Below are positions 8,801 to 14,882 of a stretch of DNA of 23,646 bases, one piece after another. The position numbers were made by a program, and so were the translations under genes. The stretch spans positions 1 through 23,646 of the forward strand of contig JAJRYU010000599.1 in assembly GCA_024275615.1 (NCBI GenBank). The letters run 5' to 3'. The DNA is from Planctomycetota bacterium (lineage in GTDB: Bacteria > Planctomycetota > GCA-002687715 > DRQF01). The notes under the pieces were generated by a model. The model had not been told where the DNA came from. It did no database searches and was given only the letters and a program-made list of their open reading frames with translations. The first letter of the stretch is position 1; every line of letters begins with the position of its first letter.

Positions 8801-9020
8801 TTTGAGACAATCGACCGGGAAACTCTTTCCGCTGGACGATGGCAAGTTCCTGCTTGAGTTGCGCGACGGGCGGCAGATCCTCATCGACGCCAAGTCAGAC
8901 AGGCTTCTTCACGCTTATCGTTCAGATACCGGGACGCGTGCGATTTCCTTTTATTCTGGTGGCCGAATTGTGTTGGCATGTCGTGACGCCCATGGGGCGA
9001 TCGAAATCTACCGAGAATAG
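5823..9020 (+). CDS. DUF4388 (PATAN)-TPR-transmembrane-PEGA-like-beta-propeller protein
   Basis: This is a large single-pass membrane protein of 1065 aa. Residues 1-150 carry a DUF4388/PATAN domain (G-D-L-L-S-V-D-L-S-N-V-F-Q-M-L then R-G-V-L-H-L). Residues 195-235 look like a winged-helix stretch. Residues 240-450 hold several TPR-like helix pairs. A transmembrane helix lies at about 459-480. It is followed by a charged coiled-coil-like region (500-640), a PEGA-like beta domain (672-745, G-D-S-L-L-V-D and V-S-R-T-G-F-R) and a PQQ/WD-type beta-propeller from 748 to the end. DUF4388 and TPRs would face the cytoplasm and the PEGA and propeller parts the periplasm. The frame is open from 5655, but GAGGA at 5811-5815 and the start of the DUF4388 homology fix the ATG at 5823. 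The pseudo-MglA gene follows after 6 nt. DUF4388 occurs in signalling proteins, often of bacteria with MglA-like GTPases; a sensor or scaffold role is inferred. Confidence 0.88.
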   Translation: MAIRGDLLSVDLSNVFQMLAMNRKRGVLHLQNRGNILDKRALVLDADRVGLLNIPAKRDLAALLVDQGELSYEDYRDAVEKARQFKVAPVNYLLKRARLTNAQVEGALAKLQEEFILEIFLWKNVSFHLDEESWPEEDPERRFFVLDLTVMEAARRQDEWARVTAQIGGDKDIWSHSHEIANIEKLACVERIVHSHVDSVRGSQEITDATGLPRYHVDLALSNLNEQGFVRKLGLEDLIEVGDRLVKEGRHDDGIRLFKCAVRYDRRSIALHKRLAQAYLREDRVAKAAAHYKFCAISLVDKGLIREALAIYQYLMTILPTDFKSLEQGLVLLSQIDEVLSVDDRKTLDLGLKLCHFYFESNRYRDAQRVLDHLLIIAPDDIGLSYLQARVFAKSGQINEAIETYMRLAARLHAVGDLEGALNSYKLVVSFDSATKDICLQKMAEIRRSLAKVHRRKMAGVAFLLGVLLLVGAGVCYLYYHNSAEAEYDQVYDSEANIVNEQGWRAQAQRYAGFVERYPLTKASKRAKERQSFAESRARRLRQDFQKARNKVRDNERHCIRRAEENLNRAKGHLVVGDLKSALRSYEAAWQELGKSSQEPWGRHEDRKIPERIDEIKSHLVRETTALKEIKDALSKGNRKAAFDVARATFFAESDDHLSPKSVRVVSREAWAQVQVPLEIAAAPGDSLLVDDKGHDARGRRQLLLTAMNPRRRIEVSRTGFRTIEKQLSWDRSPFRTEIVLEKLPAERREIGDRIFSVALDGDAIVYLAGNGVVYRAKSLTAVPKSFKPRSFVTPSSPVVVANGGAAFGTTEGHVLFLHSSSKTRKNWDVSLSVDPIAGLVAFAETFIVATHDGHPKISFLSGSGKESKRSIALASPVVHLVNGGGRVLLVDQAGSLIEIDGKTGVVIGQRKGRFSGKPVVFLNSIFVSDDVGRIHQIAQDLKSSLTFDNRYRVLDSPIVLGNRLLYAIADGGVFEINAELQTRVLGREWSNLLRQSTGKLFPLDDGKFLLELRDGRQILIDAKSDRLLHAYRSDTGTRAISFYSGGRIVLACRDAHGAIEIYRE

Positions 9021-9026
9021 AAACAG

Positions 9027-9836
9027 ATGGTCGAAATCAAAGTTGATAATCGCGAGATCATCTTTCGAGTTGTTCTCTCTGGTCATCACCTTGCGACCAA
9101 ATTTGCCACGATTCGTGAACTCTACGACGAGCTTTCTAAGGGCGGCGTAGAGAAGCTCACGGTCATTCATGCAGGTGGTGATCGCATCGTTGGGTTTCGC
9201 TGGCCACTAACAGAATCGGACAGTCTCTTTGGCATGCAAGTCAAGATCGATGTCATGGCTAGACCAGGTGAGTCAAAGACATCAGCAAATGACGTTCTTA
9301 TCTATCGATCAGCAGACGCGATTGTCTACCTCGATGATCGTGAACCCAACCAAGATGGAGCTGCACAACACTATCACGGTTTCTTGAGACAGCTCGAGAG
9401 TTTGTCTCGCAAGCCTGAAGAACTGCCTCTCTTGGTGCAGATCTATGAGGACGCAGAAATGGATCGGCAGCGGGTGTTCATCACGGAGAAATCCGGCTGG
9501 ACCCCAGAATTGCATGTGACCGGTCCAAAAAATCAGACTGTGCTCGAAGTCTTGACCGCAGCTAAGATTCGGGTCCTTGAGAACTACCGACGGTACGAGT
9601 CCGAATTATCAAAGCAAGGTCTCGAAGGTCACATCAAGATCAGAGACAGAGTTTATGAATGTGTTCCTGTGGAGCCGGGCATGGTGCCCGCTCTTGATGA
9701 CGATTCTCCTGAAGTGCGTCTCATCGAAGGTCTTGGTGGCGGCTCTCACTCGAATCGGCTGACTTTCAAGTTTCTGCTCATGATTGCCCTTGTGACGACG
9801 ATTGTGGCTGCCGTCTTAGTGTCAGTCTCACTGTAG
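9027..9836 (+). CDS. Degenerate MglA-like GTPase-fold protein with C-terminal membrane anchor
   Basis: The first 190 of 269 residues align, from my knowledge of the family, with the Ras-like polarity GTPase MglA: N-R-E-I-I-F-R-V-V-L-S-G matches N-R-E-I-N-x-K-I-V-Y-Y-G, A-R79-P-G-E82 matches V-P-G-Q, and the downstream S-A-D-A-I-V-Y-L-D-D matches G-V-D-G-V-V-F-V-A-D. The nucleotide-binding motifs are ruined: the P-loop G-P-G-L-x-G-K-T-T is G19-H-H-L-A-T-K-F-A (both hydroxyl and glycine positions lost), the G3 glutamine is E82, and N-K-R-D is Y140-E-D-A. A linker (190-245) and a hydrophobic tail (247-269) would anchor it to the inner membrane, fold facing the cytoplasm. Canonical GTP binding is therefore unlikely. 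It sits 6 nt after the DUF4388 gene and is likely co-expressed. No MglB (roadblock) gene is nearby. Confidence 0.75.
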   Translation: MVEIKVDNREIIFRVVLSGHHLATKFATIRELYDELSKGGVEKLTVIHAGGDRIVGFRWPLTESDSLFGMQVKIDVMARPGESKTSANDVLIYRSADAIVYLDDREPNQDGAAQHYHGFLRQLESLSRKPEELPLLVQIYEDAEMDRQRVFITEKSGWTPELHVTGPKNQTVLEVLTAAKIRVLENYRRYESELSKQGLEGHIKIRDRVYECVPVEPGMVPALDDDSPEVRLIEGLGGGSHSNRLTFKFLLMIALVTTIVAAVLVSVSL

Positions 9837-9882
9837 CCCATCTTAGTCATGAGATTGTGGTCAATTGCGGTCACTGATTTAC

Positions 9883-10134
9883 CTATCTACTCCGGGCTGA
9901 AGTTCGTGGCTGTTTCTTCGACTTCTCATGAACTCTCGTTGACCGCTCACTGGCTGCAGATGCACGTTCATGCTCCGGGGCAGGCGCTTTGCTGCGGTTG
10001 AAGGCCACAAGATCGGGAATAATGTGGCTGAACCAATATTCTTCAAATAATCCTCTCATCTGGACCGTGAACTCTTTTCTCGATTTCCTAAGTCCTTGTC
10101 GCTTGTGGTCTTCCATCCTTCCATTCGGAGTCAT
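9883..10134 (-). CDS. Doubtful small basic protein (83 aa)
   Basis: This is the only long open frame in the gap. The peptide is very basic with a Ser/Arg/Lys-rich tail, and its middle (R-G-L-F-E-E-Y-W-F-S-H-I-I-P-D-L-V) could form an amphipathic helix. The ATG has no convincing Shine-Dalgarno, and no family is recognised. It may be a small unannotated gene, a remnant or chance. I lean slightly towards chance. Confidence 0.3.
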   Translation of the reverse strand: MTPNGRMEDHKRQGLRKSRKEFTVQMRGLFEEYWFSHIIPDLVAFNRSKAPAPEHERASAASERSTRVHEKSKKQPRTSARSR

Positions 10135-10228
10135 CTGCGGCGTAATTCGATCTCCTCGCCACCGGTGTTCTTAACTTGTCGTATTCTTCAGTGAACGATC
10201 ATCACCGTCGTGGTCATGCACTCCTTGG

Positions 10229-10259
10229 ACCGAAGGTGATTGTGGGCAATACCTTCGGT
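10229..10259. other. Strong hairpin in the intergenic region
   Basis: A 9-bp perfect stem (ACCGAAGGT paired with ACCTTCGGT) continues through one bulged G into a 4-bp stem (ATTG/CAAT) with a TGGG loop. There is no T-tract on either strand, so it is not a canonical intrinsic terminator. It lies 89 nt upstream of the -10 box for the gene at 10423. Confidence 0.6.
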
Positions 10260-10325
10260 GACAAAGAAGGCGGTAAAGGGCTCGCAGTTCCTCTGACGGT
10301 GTTTCTGCGCAGAATTGAGGACTGC

Positions 10326-10353
10326 TTGCCCGGTCCCTTGTCACGTATATAAT
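10326..10353 (+). promoter_or_regulatory. Sigma-70-type promoter for the gene at 10423
   Basis: TTGCCC (10326-10331), a 16-nt spacer and a perfect TATAAT (10348-10353) lie about 70 nt before the start codon. This is one of the best promoter matches in the window. Confidence 0.65.
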
Positions 10354-10422
10354 GCGCTTCGAGTCGGCGCGACCTCGCCGGTTTTGCCAATGGGAATCGT
10401 TCATAGTCGGAGGAATTACTTG

Positions 10423-11400
10423 ATGTCAAATTCACCCCTGGTATACGCTCCGTACAAAATCCGGAGCAACCTCGGGCGCAAGGCATCAGGCGACGTCAAT
10501 TGCCCCATTGGTGTCTATCCCTGTGGTGATCAGGTCGCTCTCTCACAAGGCTACGACTCACGTTTTGTCTTGGGTGACGAGTTGGTGGATGACCAATACG
10601 AATACCGCATTCTGCTTTCTGCAGAGTTGGTTCCGAGCGCCATGGGTATGTTGCTCGAAGGCCTTTTGCCTCATGAAGTTTATGGCTTGTTCGAAGAACT
10701 GTCGTTCGACGCCTATCGCGACTCCGACTCCTATCGCTCCGCAGACCCAGTTGACTTGAGTCGTCTGCTACAGGCGTGGAGTACCTACGGCGAGTATCTT
10801 GTCGAAGCCGGTCGCTGTGGATTCGGTGCAGTTGCTCCAGAACCAGCGATCGAAGTGTTCATTGAAGAGCACGGTACGATCTACATTTCCTGTGGCCTTG
10901 AGATGCGTGAGGATGTGGAAGAACTCATAGGACAATTGTCCTTGCCCCAAATCAACGACATTCCTTGCATCGAGAATTTTGAGCACCAGCACCGTGATGT
11001 TCTCATTGTCGATGAAGAAGCACTGATGGACGAATATGACATCAAGTTCTCACTCATCGAGAGTTTGGGCATGCTCCCGATCAATGTGGACGAAGGGGTG
11101 CCCGCTGGCTCTCTGACTCCTTATTGGGTTCATCTTGAGTTTGACTTGAGCTTCGAGGGTAGCACGGAAGCTGGTATCGCATTCTTCGGCTTTGGCTTGA
11201 CCGCCAACAGTTTCGGTGAAGCCTTGGACTTGTCTCAACAACGAGTCCAAGAGAGATTCCCCGATGCACTCTTAGCACGCATTCAACAAGTGTATCGACT
11301 CTTCCATGAAGATATCACTGATGAGATTGCTCCTTGCGACCGCGACGAGATCACCAAGCGTGGTGTGTGGTACGTCAGCGAGCCGGAATTCTGGGCCTAG
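10423..11400 (+). CDS. Unrecognised acidic 325-aa protein
   Basis: I do not recognise this family. The product is soluble-looking and strongly acidic, with no signal peptide or membrane helix. It has a Cys-containing N-terminal part (N-C-P-I-G-V-Y-P-C-G) and repeated D/E-rich segments. A hydrophobic beta-like stretch lies near residues 235-260 (W-V-H-L-E-F-D-L, then G-I-A-F-F-G-F-G-L). It ends with V-W-Y-V-S-E-P-E-F-W. The start at 10423 is supported by CGGAGG at 10408-10413, 9 nt away, and by the promoter upstream. The frame is open before it but that part lies across the promoter. It is transcribed alone and converges on the lipoprotein gene, so context gives no function. Confidence 0.85.
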   Translation: MSNSPLVYAPYKIRSNLGRKASGDVNCPIGVYPCGDQVALSQGYDSRFVLGDELVDDQYEYRILLSAELVPSAMGMLLEGLLPHEVYGLFEELSFDAYRDSDSYRSADPVDLSRLLQAWSTYGEYLVEAGRCGFGAVAPEPAIEVFIEEHGTIYISCGLEMREDVEELIGQLSLPQINDIPCIENFEHQHRDVLIVDEEALMDEYDIKFSLIESLGMLPINVDEGVPAGSLTPYWVHLEFDLSFEGSTEAGIAFFGFGLTANSFGEALDLSQQRVQERFPDALLARIQQVYRLFHEDITDEIAPCDRDEITKRGVWYVSEPEFWA

Positions 11401-11407
11401 CAACCCA

Positions 11408-11427
11408 CTGTTTCCAGGAATAAACAG
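11408..11427. terminator. Possible weak bidirectional terminator between convergent genes
   Basis: CTGTTT pairs with AAACAG around an 8-nt loop in the 34-nt gap between convergent stop codons. The stem is short and lacks a clean T-tract, so it is a tentative call based mainly on position. Confidence 0.25.
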
Positions 11428-11434
11428 CCACAAT

Positions 11435-12076
11435 TCACTGCTTGATACGATAGGGGCGCCATTGGGCCCCATCGATGTACCATCGTTTTTCCCGGTAGAT
11501 GAATCGATGGCCTGACTCGGCGGGCAGCGCCATGACTTTCTCAACATATTGTTCAAAGGTAATTGTTGGCTGGCCTTGGCTGTGCAAAGACGTGTTGACT
11601 TCCAAGAGCGTGGCGTCCTGCTCGGCCGCGGTCAACTGGGAAAAGTCATAGGTGACAGTGAAAGGAACATCGACTGTCAGAGGACGATTCCTCACGGTCT
11701 TGGGCCGGCCAAAGACAATTGAGCTACTCTTACTGTTCATCAAGGGGAAAAGGCTCCTTGCCAAGGGCCGCAATTCATTCATTTTCGTGCCATGGAAGGG
11801 GTCGTCTTTGTCGTTGACAGGCGTGAAGTAAGCCCCAGTTTGAGCATCCATGAAACCGAAGTGCGAGAGGAATCCCCACACGTCACCGACGCCGTAGGCA
11901 TCAATCGCGGATTGTGCCAGGCGTTCTGGGTCCGGTTGGTCAATGCCCAACGGGCTCGTGCGGATGTCAGGCAGGTTATCCGACTTCTCGTTTTCCGTTT
12001 TGGAAGCGCCGGCGCATGCGGCAAGCGAAACAAGAAGGCAGAGAGCGAGTAGAGTGTTGTAGGTGTCAGGTTTCAT
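11435..12076 (-). CDS. Lipoprotein of unknown function coupled to the sigma-54 regulator
   Basis: The 213-aa product has a classical lipoprotein signal peptide: a hydrophobic stretch after a short N-terminus and the lipobox L18-A-A-C21, followed by a linker rich in Ser, Glu, Lys and Asp. The mature part ends in a G-H-R-F-I-Y-R-E-K-R-W-Y-I-D-G motif, as seen at the end of some NTF2-like or SnoaL-like domains, but the match is too weak to name a family. Cys21 would be diacylated or triacylated and anchored to a membrane. The start ATG overlaps the regulator's stop as ATGA, which indicates translational coupling. It may be part of the output or feedback of the response regulator, which is inference. 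Confidence 0.85.
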   Translation of the reverse strand: MKPDTYNTLLALCLLVSLAACAGASKTENEKSDNLPDIRTSPLGIDQPDPERLAQSAIDAYGVGDVWGFLSHFGFMDAQTGAYFTPVNDKDDPFHGTKMNELRPLARSLFPLMNSKSSSIVFGRPKTVRNRPLTVDVPFTVTYDFSQLTAAEQDATLLEVNTSLHSQGQPTITFEQYVEKVMALPAESGHRFIYREKRWYIDGAQWRPYRIKQ

Positions 12077-13422
12077 TTCAGATTGTATCGATCAATTTTC
12101 TTGTAGAGGTTGCTTCGCTGCATCCCCAGGGATTCGGCAGTTCGCTTGATATTCCAGTCGTTCTCCTCGAGCTTCTTCTGCAAGAACAAACGTTCACTGG
12201 TGGCTTTGAATTCCTCAAATGTGTTGATTGCAAAAATACTCTCGCTGAGTACTGCTGATGTCTTTGTTGTCAGGCGTTCAAGATCTTCTAAGGTTATTTC
12301 CGAATCCATCGACAAAAGGACGGCGCGTTCACTGAAGTTGCGAAGTTCACGGACATTGCCTGGCCATTGGAGACGGCGCATGTGATCCTGAGCTTCAGCA
12401 CTGAAACTCTTGGGTTCCAGGTCATACTTGTGACAGATATCCACGGTGAAACGTTCCAAGAGTCCTTGAATGTCCTCCGGGCGTTCTCTGAGCGGCGGAA
12501 TGTGGATAGGAATAACGTTCAGTCTGAACATCAAGTCTTCTCGGAAGCGGCCTTGAGAAACTTCTTCTTCAACGTTCTTGTTGGTGGCGGCTATGACTCG
12601 CACATCGACCTTAATGCGATCACTGCTTCCCACGCGTTGAACTTCGTTTGTTTCTAAGACACGCAGCACTTTGGCCTGAGCCTCAAGGGCCATGTCGCCA
12701 ATTTCATCAAGGAAGAGCGTCCCTTCGTGGGCTTGCTCAAAACGCCCACGTTTTTGTTGCTCGGCCCCAGTGAACGCTCCTTTCTCATGGCCGAAGAGTT
12801 CGCTTTCGATGAGTTCGCTTGGAATAGCAGCGCAGTTCACATCAATAAATGGCCTGGCCCTGCGGCTTGAAAAGGCGTGCAGATTGCGAGCAACCAACTC
12901 TTTTCCCGTGCCATTGTCGCCGGTGATAAGAACGCGAGCGTCCGTGGGACCGATTCTCTCGATTGTCTGGCGCAATTCCTTGATCGCCAAGGATTCGCCG
13001 AGAATTCGCCATTTGTCTTCGAGGGCGCCTCTGAGAGTCTGAGCTTCGGTTTTCAGGGCCGCACGTTCCAGAGCATTGCGAACACATAGCAGGAGGCGAT
13101 CTTGATCCAGAGGTTTTTCCAAGAAATCGAAAGCGCCACGTTTTGTTGCCTCGACAGCGGTGTCGATGGTTCCATGTCCAGAAATCATGATGACCGGAAG
13201 GCCTGGATAGGTCTCAGAGATCTTCGTCAAGGCCTCAAGGCCGTCCATTTCCGGCATTTTGACATCGCAAAGGACAGCAGTGACCCCTTCATTCTCCGCT
13301 AAGGCCGTCAAGGCGCGTCTCCCGGTCGCGGCCTCGAGGACTTCATACCGGGCATAGCGAAGAATCATGCTGACGGACTTTCGGACGGAGTCCTCGTCAT
13401 CCACAATGAGGATTTTGGCCAT
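12073..13422 (-). CDS. NtrC-family sigma-54-dependent response regulator
   Basis: This 449-aa activator has three domains in the standard order. The receiver (1-120) has D8-D9, the phosphoacceptor D53 in L-C-D-V-K-M-P and K103 in E-K-P-L. The AAA+ domain has Walker A G168-D-N-G-T-G-K174, the sigma-54 contact loop G215-A-F-T-G-A220 and Walker B L-F-L-D-E-I-G-D. A C-terminal Fis-type helix-turn-helix ends N-I-K-R-T-A-E-S-L-G-M-Q-R-S-N-L-Y. Phosphorylation would drive ATP-dependent open-complex formation at sigma-54 promoters. The frame opens at 13461, but AAGGA at 13430-13434, 7 nt before the ATG at 13422, and the receiver start support 13422. No histidine kinase is adjacent, so its partner is elsewhere. 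Target genes cannot be told from this window. Confidence 0.95.
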   Translation of the reverse strand: MAKILIVDDEDSVRKSVSMILRYARYEVLEAATGRRALTALAENEGVTAVLCDVKMPEMDGLEALTKISETYPGLPVIMISGHGTIDTAVEATKRGAFDFLEKPLDQDRLLLCVRNALERAALKTEAQTLRGALEDKWRILGESLAIKELRQTIERIGPTDARVLITGDNGTGKELVARNLHAFSSRRARPFIDVNCAAIPSELIESELFGHEKGAFTGAEQQKRGRFEQAHEGTLFLDEIGDMALEAQAKVLRVLETNEVQRVGSSDRIKVDVRVIAATNKNVEEEVSQGRFREDLMFRLNVIPIHIPPLRERPEDIQGLLERFTVDICHKYDLEPKSFSAEAQDHMRRLQWPGNVRELRNFSERAVLLSMDSEITLEDLERLTTKTSAVLSESIFAINTFEEFKATSERLFLQKKLEENDWNIKRTAESLGMQRSNLYKKIDRYNLK

Positions 13423-13469
13423 ATCGTTATCCTTTCCCGATTCGATGGTTAAGTTTAGCATAGGTTTGC

Positions 13470-13501
13470 TTGGGACAACCCAGAATGGTGGGATTGCCCA
13501 A
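13470..13501. other. Inverted repeat between the regulator and anmK
   Basis: Arms TTGGG-A-CAA and TTG-CCCAA pair with one bulge, and inside them CCCA pairs with TGGG around GAATGG. It sits in the divergent gap between the NtrC-type gene and anmK, about 50 nt from the regulator start. It could be an operator or a chance structure. Confidence 0.4.
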
Positions 13502-13530
13502 ATCCGGTTGAACTTTGCTCGCTATTCCAC

Positions 13531-13536
13531 AAGGAG
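13531..13536 (+). promoter_or_regulatory. Shine-Dalgarno AAGGAG that decides the anmK start
   Basis: The perfect AAGGAG is 5 nt from the GTG at 13542. It lies inside the extended frame that starts at 13515, so the GTG is the better start. Confidence 0.75.
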
Positions 13537-13541
13537 ATGAA

Positions 13542-14696
13542 GTGACAGACAGAGCGTTCGAGATCAGAAAGCTGAAGCAAAGACGGGTCGTTGGACTCAA
13601 CATTGGCACCTCCCTAGACGGAGTGGATGCCGCTCTTATTCAAGTCGAACACTGCGGTTTTGAATCCATCTTCGGGCTTGAAGAGTTTGAAATGTACTCT
13701 CTACCCCCAAGGCTGAAACGCCAACTCATCGCTCCTCAATCTCTCGCACCGCAGGAGCTAGCTTGGTTGAATCGTGACTTGGGCCAATTTCTCGCCGAGT
13801 CCGTTCTGCATCTGATACACAAAGCTGGCTTGCATCGTGAAGATGTGCAAATTGTCGGCAGCCACGGCGTCACAGTTTTTCACGAACCACCGCGTCGCAC
13901 CGGAGAAATGGGTGTGAGTCTCCAACTGGGAGATCCTGCCATTATTGCTGAGCGGACTGGGGCCCTTGTGGTCTCCAACTTTCGAGCCGCAGATTTGGCC
14001 GCAGGTGGCCAAGGTGCTCCGCTCATGCCTTATTTGGACTATCTCTTGTTCCGTGAACAACCCGGAACCATGCTTCTCAATCTCGGTGGTATTGGCAATG
14101 TGTGTTATGTCGCCTCTGACTTGGAAGGTGTCGTCGCATTTGACACCGGTCCGGCCAATCTGCCGCTGAATGAGATCACCCGTTTGTTGACCGCCCACAA
14201 GGAACAGTTTGACCGCGATGGCCGCTTGGCTGCGATGGGCACAATCGACAACCTCCTTTTGGATCAACTACGTTCCTTACCCTATCTTGAGCTGGCGCCA
14301 CCAAAGAGCACAGGACGTGAGGAATTCGGCGAGGAATGGGTGAGCAAACTCTTGAATCGCAACAAGCATCGCAATCTCATCGACATCTTGGCGACGATGA
14401 CGGCGTTTGTTGCCGTTGCCGTCAAACGGGGTTTTGATCAGTGGATTGCTCCGGCGCCGCTTCGCCGTGTTGTTGTCAGTGGCGGTGGCATCCACAACAA
14501 GACACTTATGCACCATCTTCGGCGAAATTTTGATCCCGTGCCGGTAGAGGATTTAATGGATTACGGGCATGATCCTGATGCCAAGGAGGCGGTGCTTTTT
14601 GCGCTCTTGGCGAACGACAAGATCTTTGATCGGCCGACGAGCCTGCCTTCTGCGACCGGAGCCTTGTGGCCAGTCAGTCTGGGACAGATCAGCTGA
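13542..14696 (+). CDS. anmK: Anhydro-N-acetylmuramic acid kinase
   Basis: AnmK phosphorylates and opens 1,6-anhydro-MurNAc to give MurNAc-6-phosphate, recycling peptidoglycan sugars. The 384-aa product has the family series: G-T-S-L-D-G-V-D for ATP phosphate binding, S-H-G-V-T-V-F-H, then N-F-R-A-A-D-L-A-A-G-G-Q-G-A-P-L with the catalytic aspartate, L-N-L-G-G-I-G-N, D-T-G-P-A-N, V-S-G-G-G-I-H-N and D-A-K-E-A-V-L-F-A. Two changes from the usual consensus are visible: H-G-V-T rather than H-G-Q-T, and D-T-G-P-A-N rather than D-T-G-P-G-N. Catalytic residues remain. MurQ, NagZ and AmpG are not in the window. It is transcribed away from the NtrC-type regulator and stands alone, with the tRNA unit following on the other strand. 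Confidence 0.92.
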   Translation: MTDRAFEIRKLKQRRVVGLNIGTSLDGVDAALIQVEHCGFESIFGLEEFEMYSLPPRLKRQLIAPQSLAPQELAWLNRDLGQFLAESVLHLIHKAGLHREDVQIVGSHGVTVFHEPPRRTGEMGVSLQLGDPAIIAERTGALVVSNFRAADLAAGGQGAPLMPYLDYLLFREQPGTMLLNLGGIGNVCYVASDLEGVVAFDTGPANLPLNEITRLLTAHKEQFDRDGRLAAMGTIDNLLLDQLRSLPYLELAPPKSTGREEFGEEWVSKLLNRNKHRNLIDILATMTAFVAVAVKRGFDQWIAPAPLRRVVVSGGGIHNKTLMHHLRRNFDPVPVEDLMDYGHDPDAKEAVLFALLANDKIFDRPTSLPSATGALWPVSLGQIS

Positions 14697-14721
14697 ATTG
14701 GGCGCCGTGCGTGTGGGTAAG

Positions 14722-14753
14722 AAAAAACGGCTTTCACTTGGAAGTGAAAGCCG
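14722..14753 (-). terminator. Intrinsic terminator of the tRNA-Thr unit
   Basis: A perfect 12-bp stem (CGGCTTTCACTT/AAGTGAAAGCCG, 2-nt loop, or 11 bp with a TGGA loop) spans 14728-14753. On the minus strand it is followed at once by TTTTTT (14727-14722). It lies 5 nt past the tRNA 3' end. It is also 31 nt past the anmK stop, but the T-tract works only for the minus strand. Confidence 0.9.
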
Positions 14754-14758
14754 CTTAG

Positions 14759-14830
14759 AGCCAGAGGAGGGAATTGAACCCTCAACCCCTGCTTTACGAA
14801 AGCAGTGCTCTACCATTGAGCTACTCTGGC
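14759..14830 (-). tRNA. tRNA-Thr (anticodon CGU)
   Basis: The 72-nt cloverleaf is complete. A 7-bp acceptor stem (GCCAGAG/CTCTGGC) is followed by a D-arm (GCTC/GAGC), an anticodon stem CTGCT/AGCAG around TTCGTAA with anticodon CGT reading ACG, a 5-nt variable loop (GGGTT) and a T-arm GAGGG-TTCAATT-CCCTC. The discriminator is U73. CCA is not encoded and must be added by a CCA-adding enzyme. It has its own promoter and terminator, so it is an independent transcription unit. Confidence 0.97.
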
Positions 14831-14841
14831 GAACGGTCGGC

Positions 14842-14869
14842 ATTATAAGGGGCATGGTGGGGCGCTCAA
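14842..14869 (-). promoter_or_regulatory. Promoter of the tRNA-Thr gene, overlapping the upstream region of the SLC13 gene
   Basis: On the minus strand TTGAGC (14864-14869), a 16-nt spacer and a perfect TATAAT (14842-14847) precede the mature tRNA 5' end at 14830 by about 12 nt. The boxes lie only 14-41 nt before the plus-strand start at 14883. Confidence 0.75.
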
Positions 14870-14882
14870 GGGCGCAATTTGG

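Larger units (their letters stand above)
9837..10422. other. 586-nt intergenic stretch
   Basis: It holds a hairpin at 10229-10259, a doubtful small minus-strand ORF (9883-10134) and a promoter for the gene at 10423. No RNA gene, repeat family or conserved riboswitch was recognised. No T-tract terminator was seen after the pseudo-MglA gene. Confidence 0.6.

Noticed and set aside
9837..10422. Mobile element or attachment site in the long gap
   Set aside because: No terminal inverted repeats, target duplication, transposase or tRNA fragment was found there.
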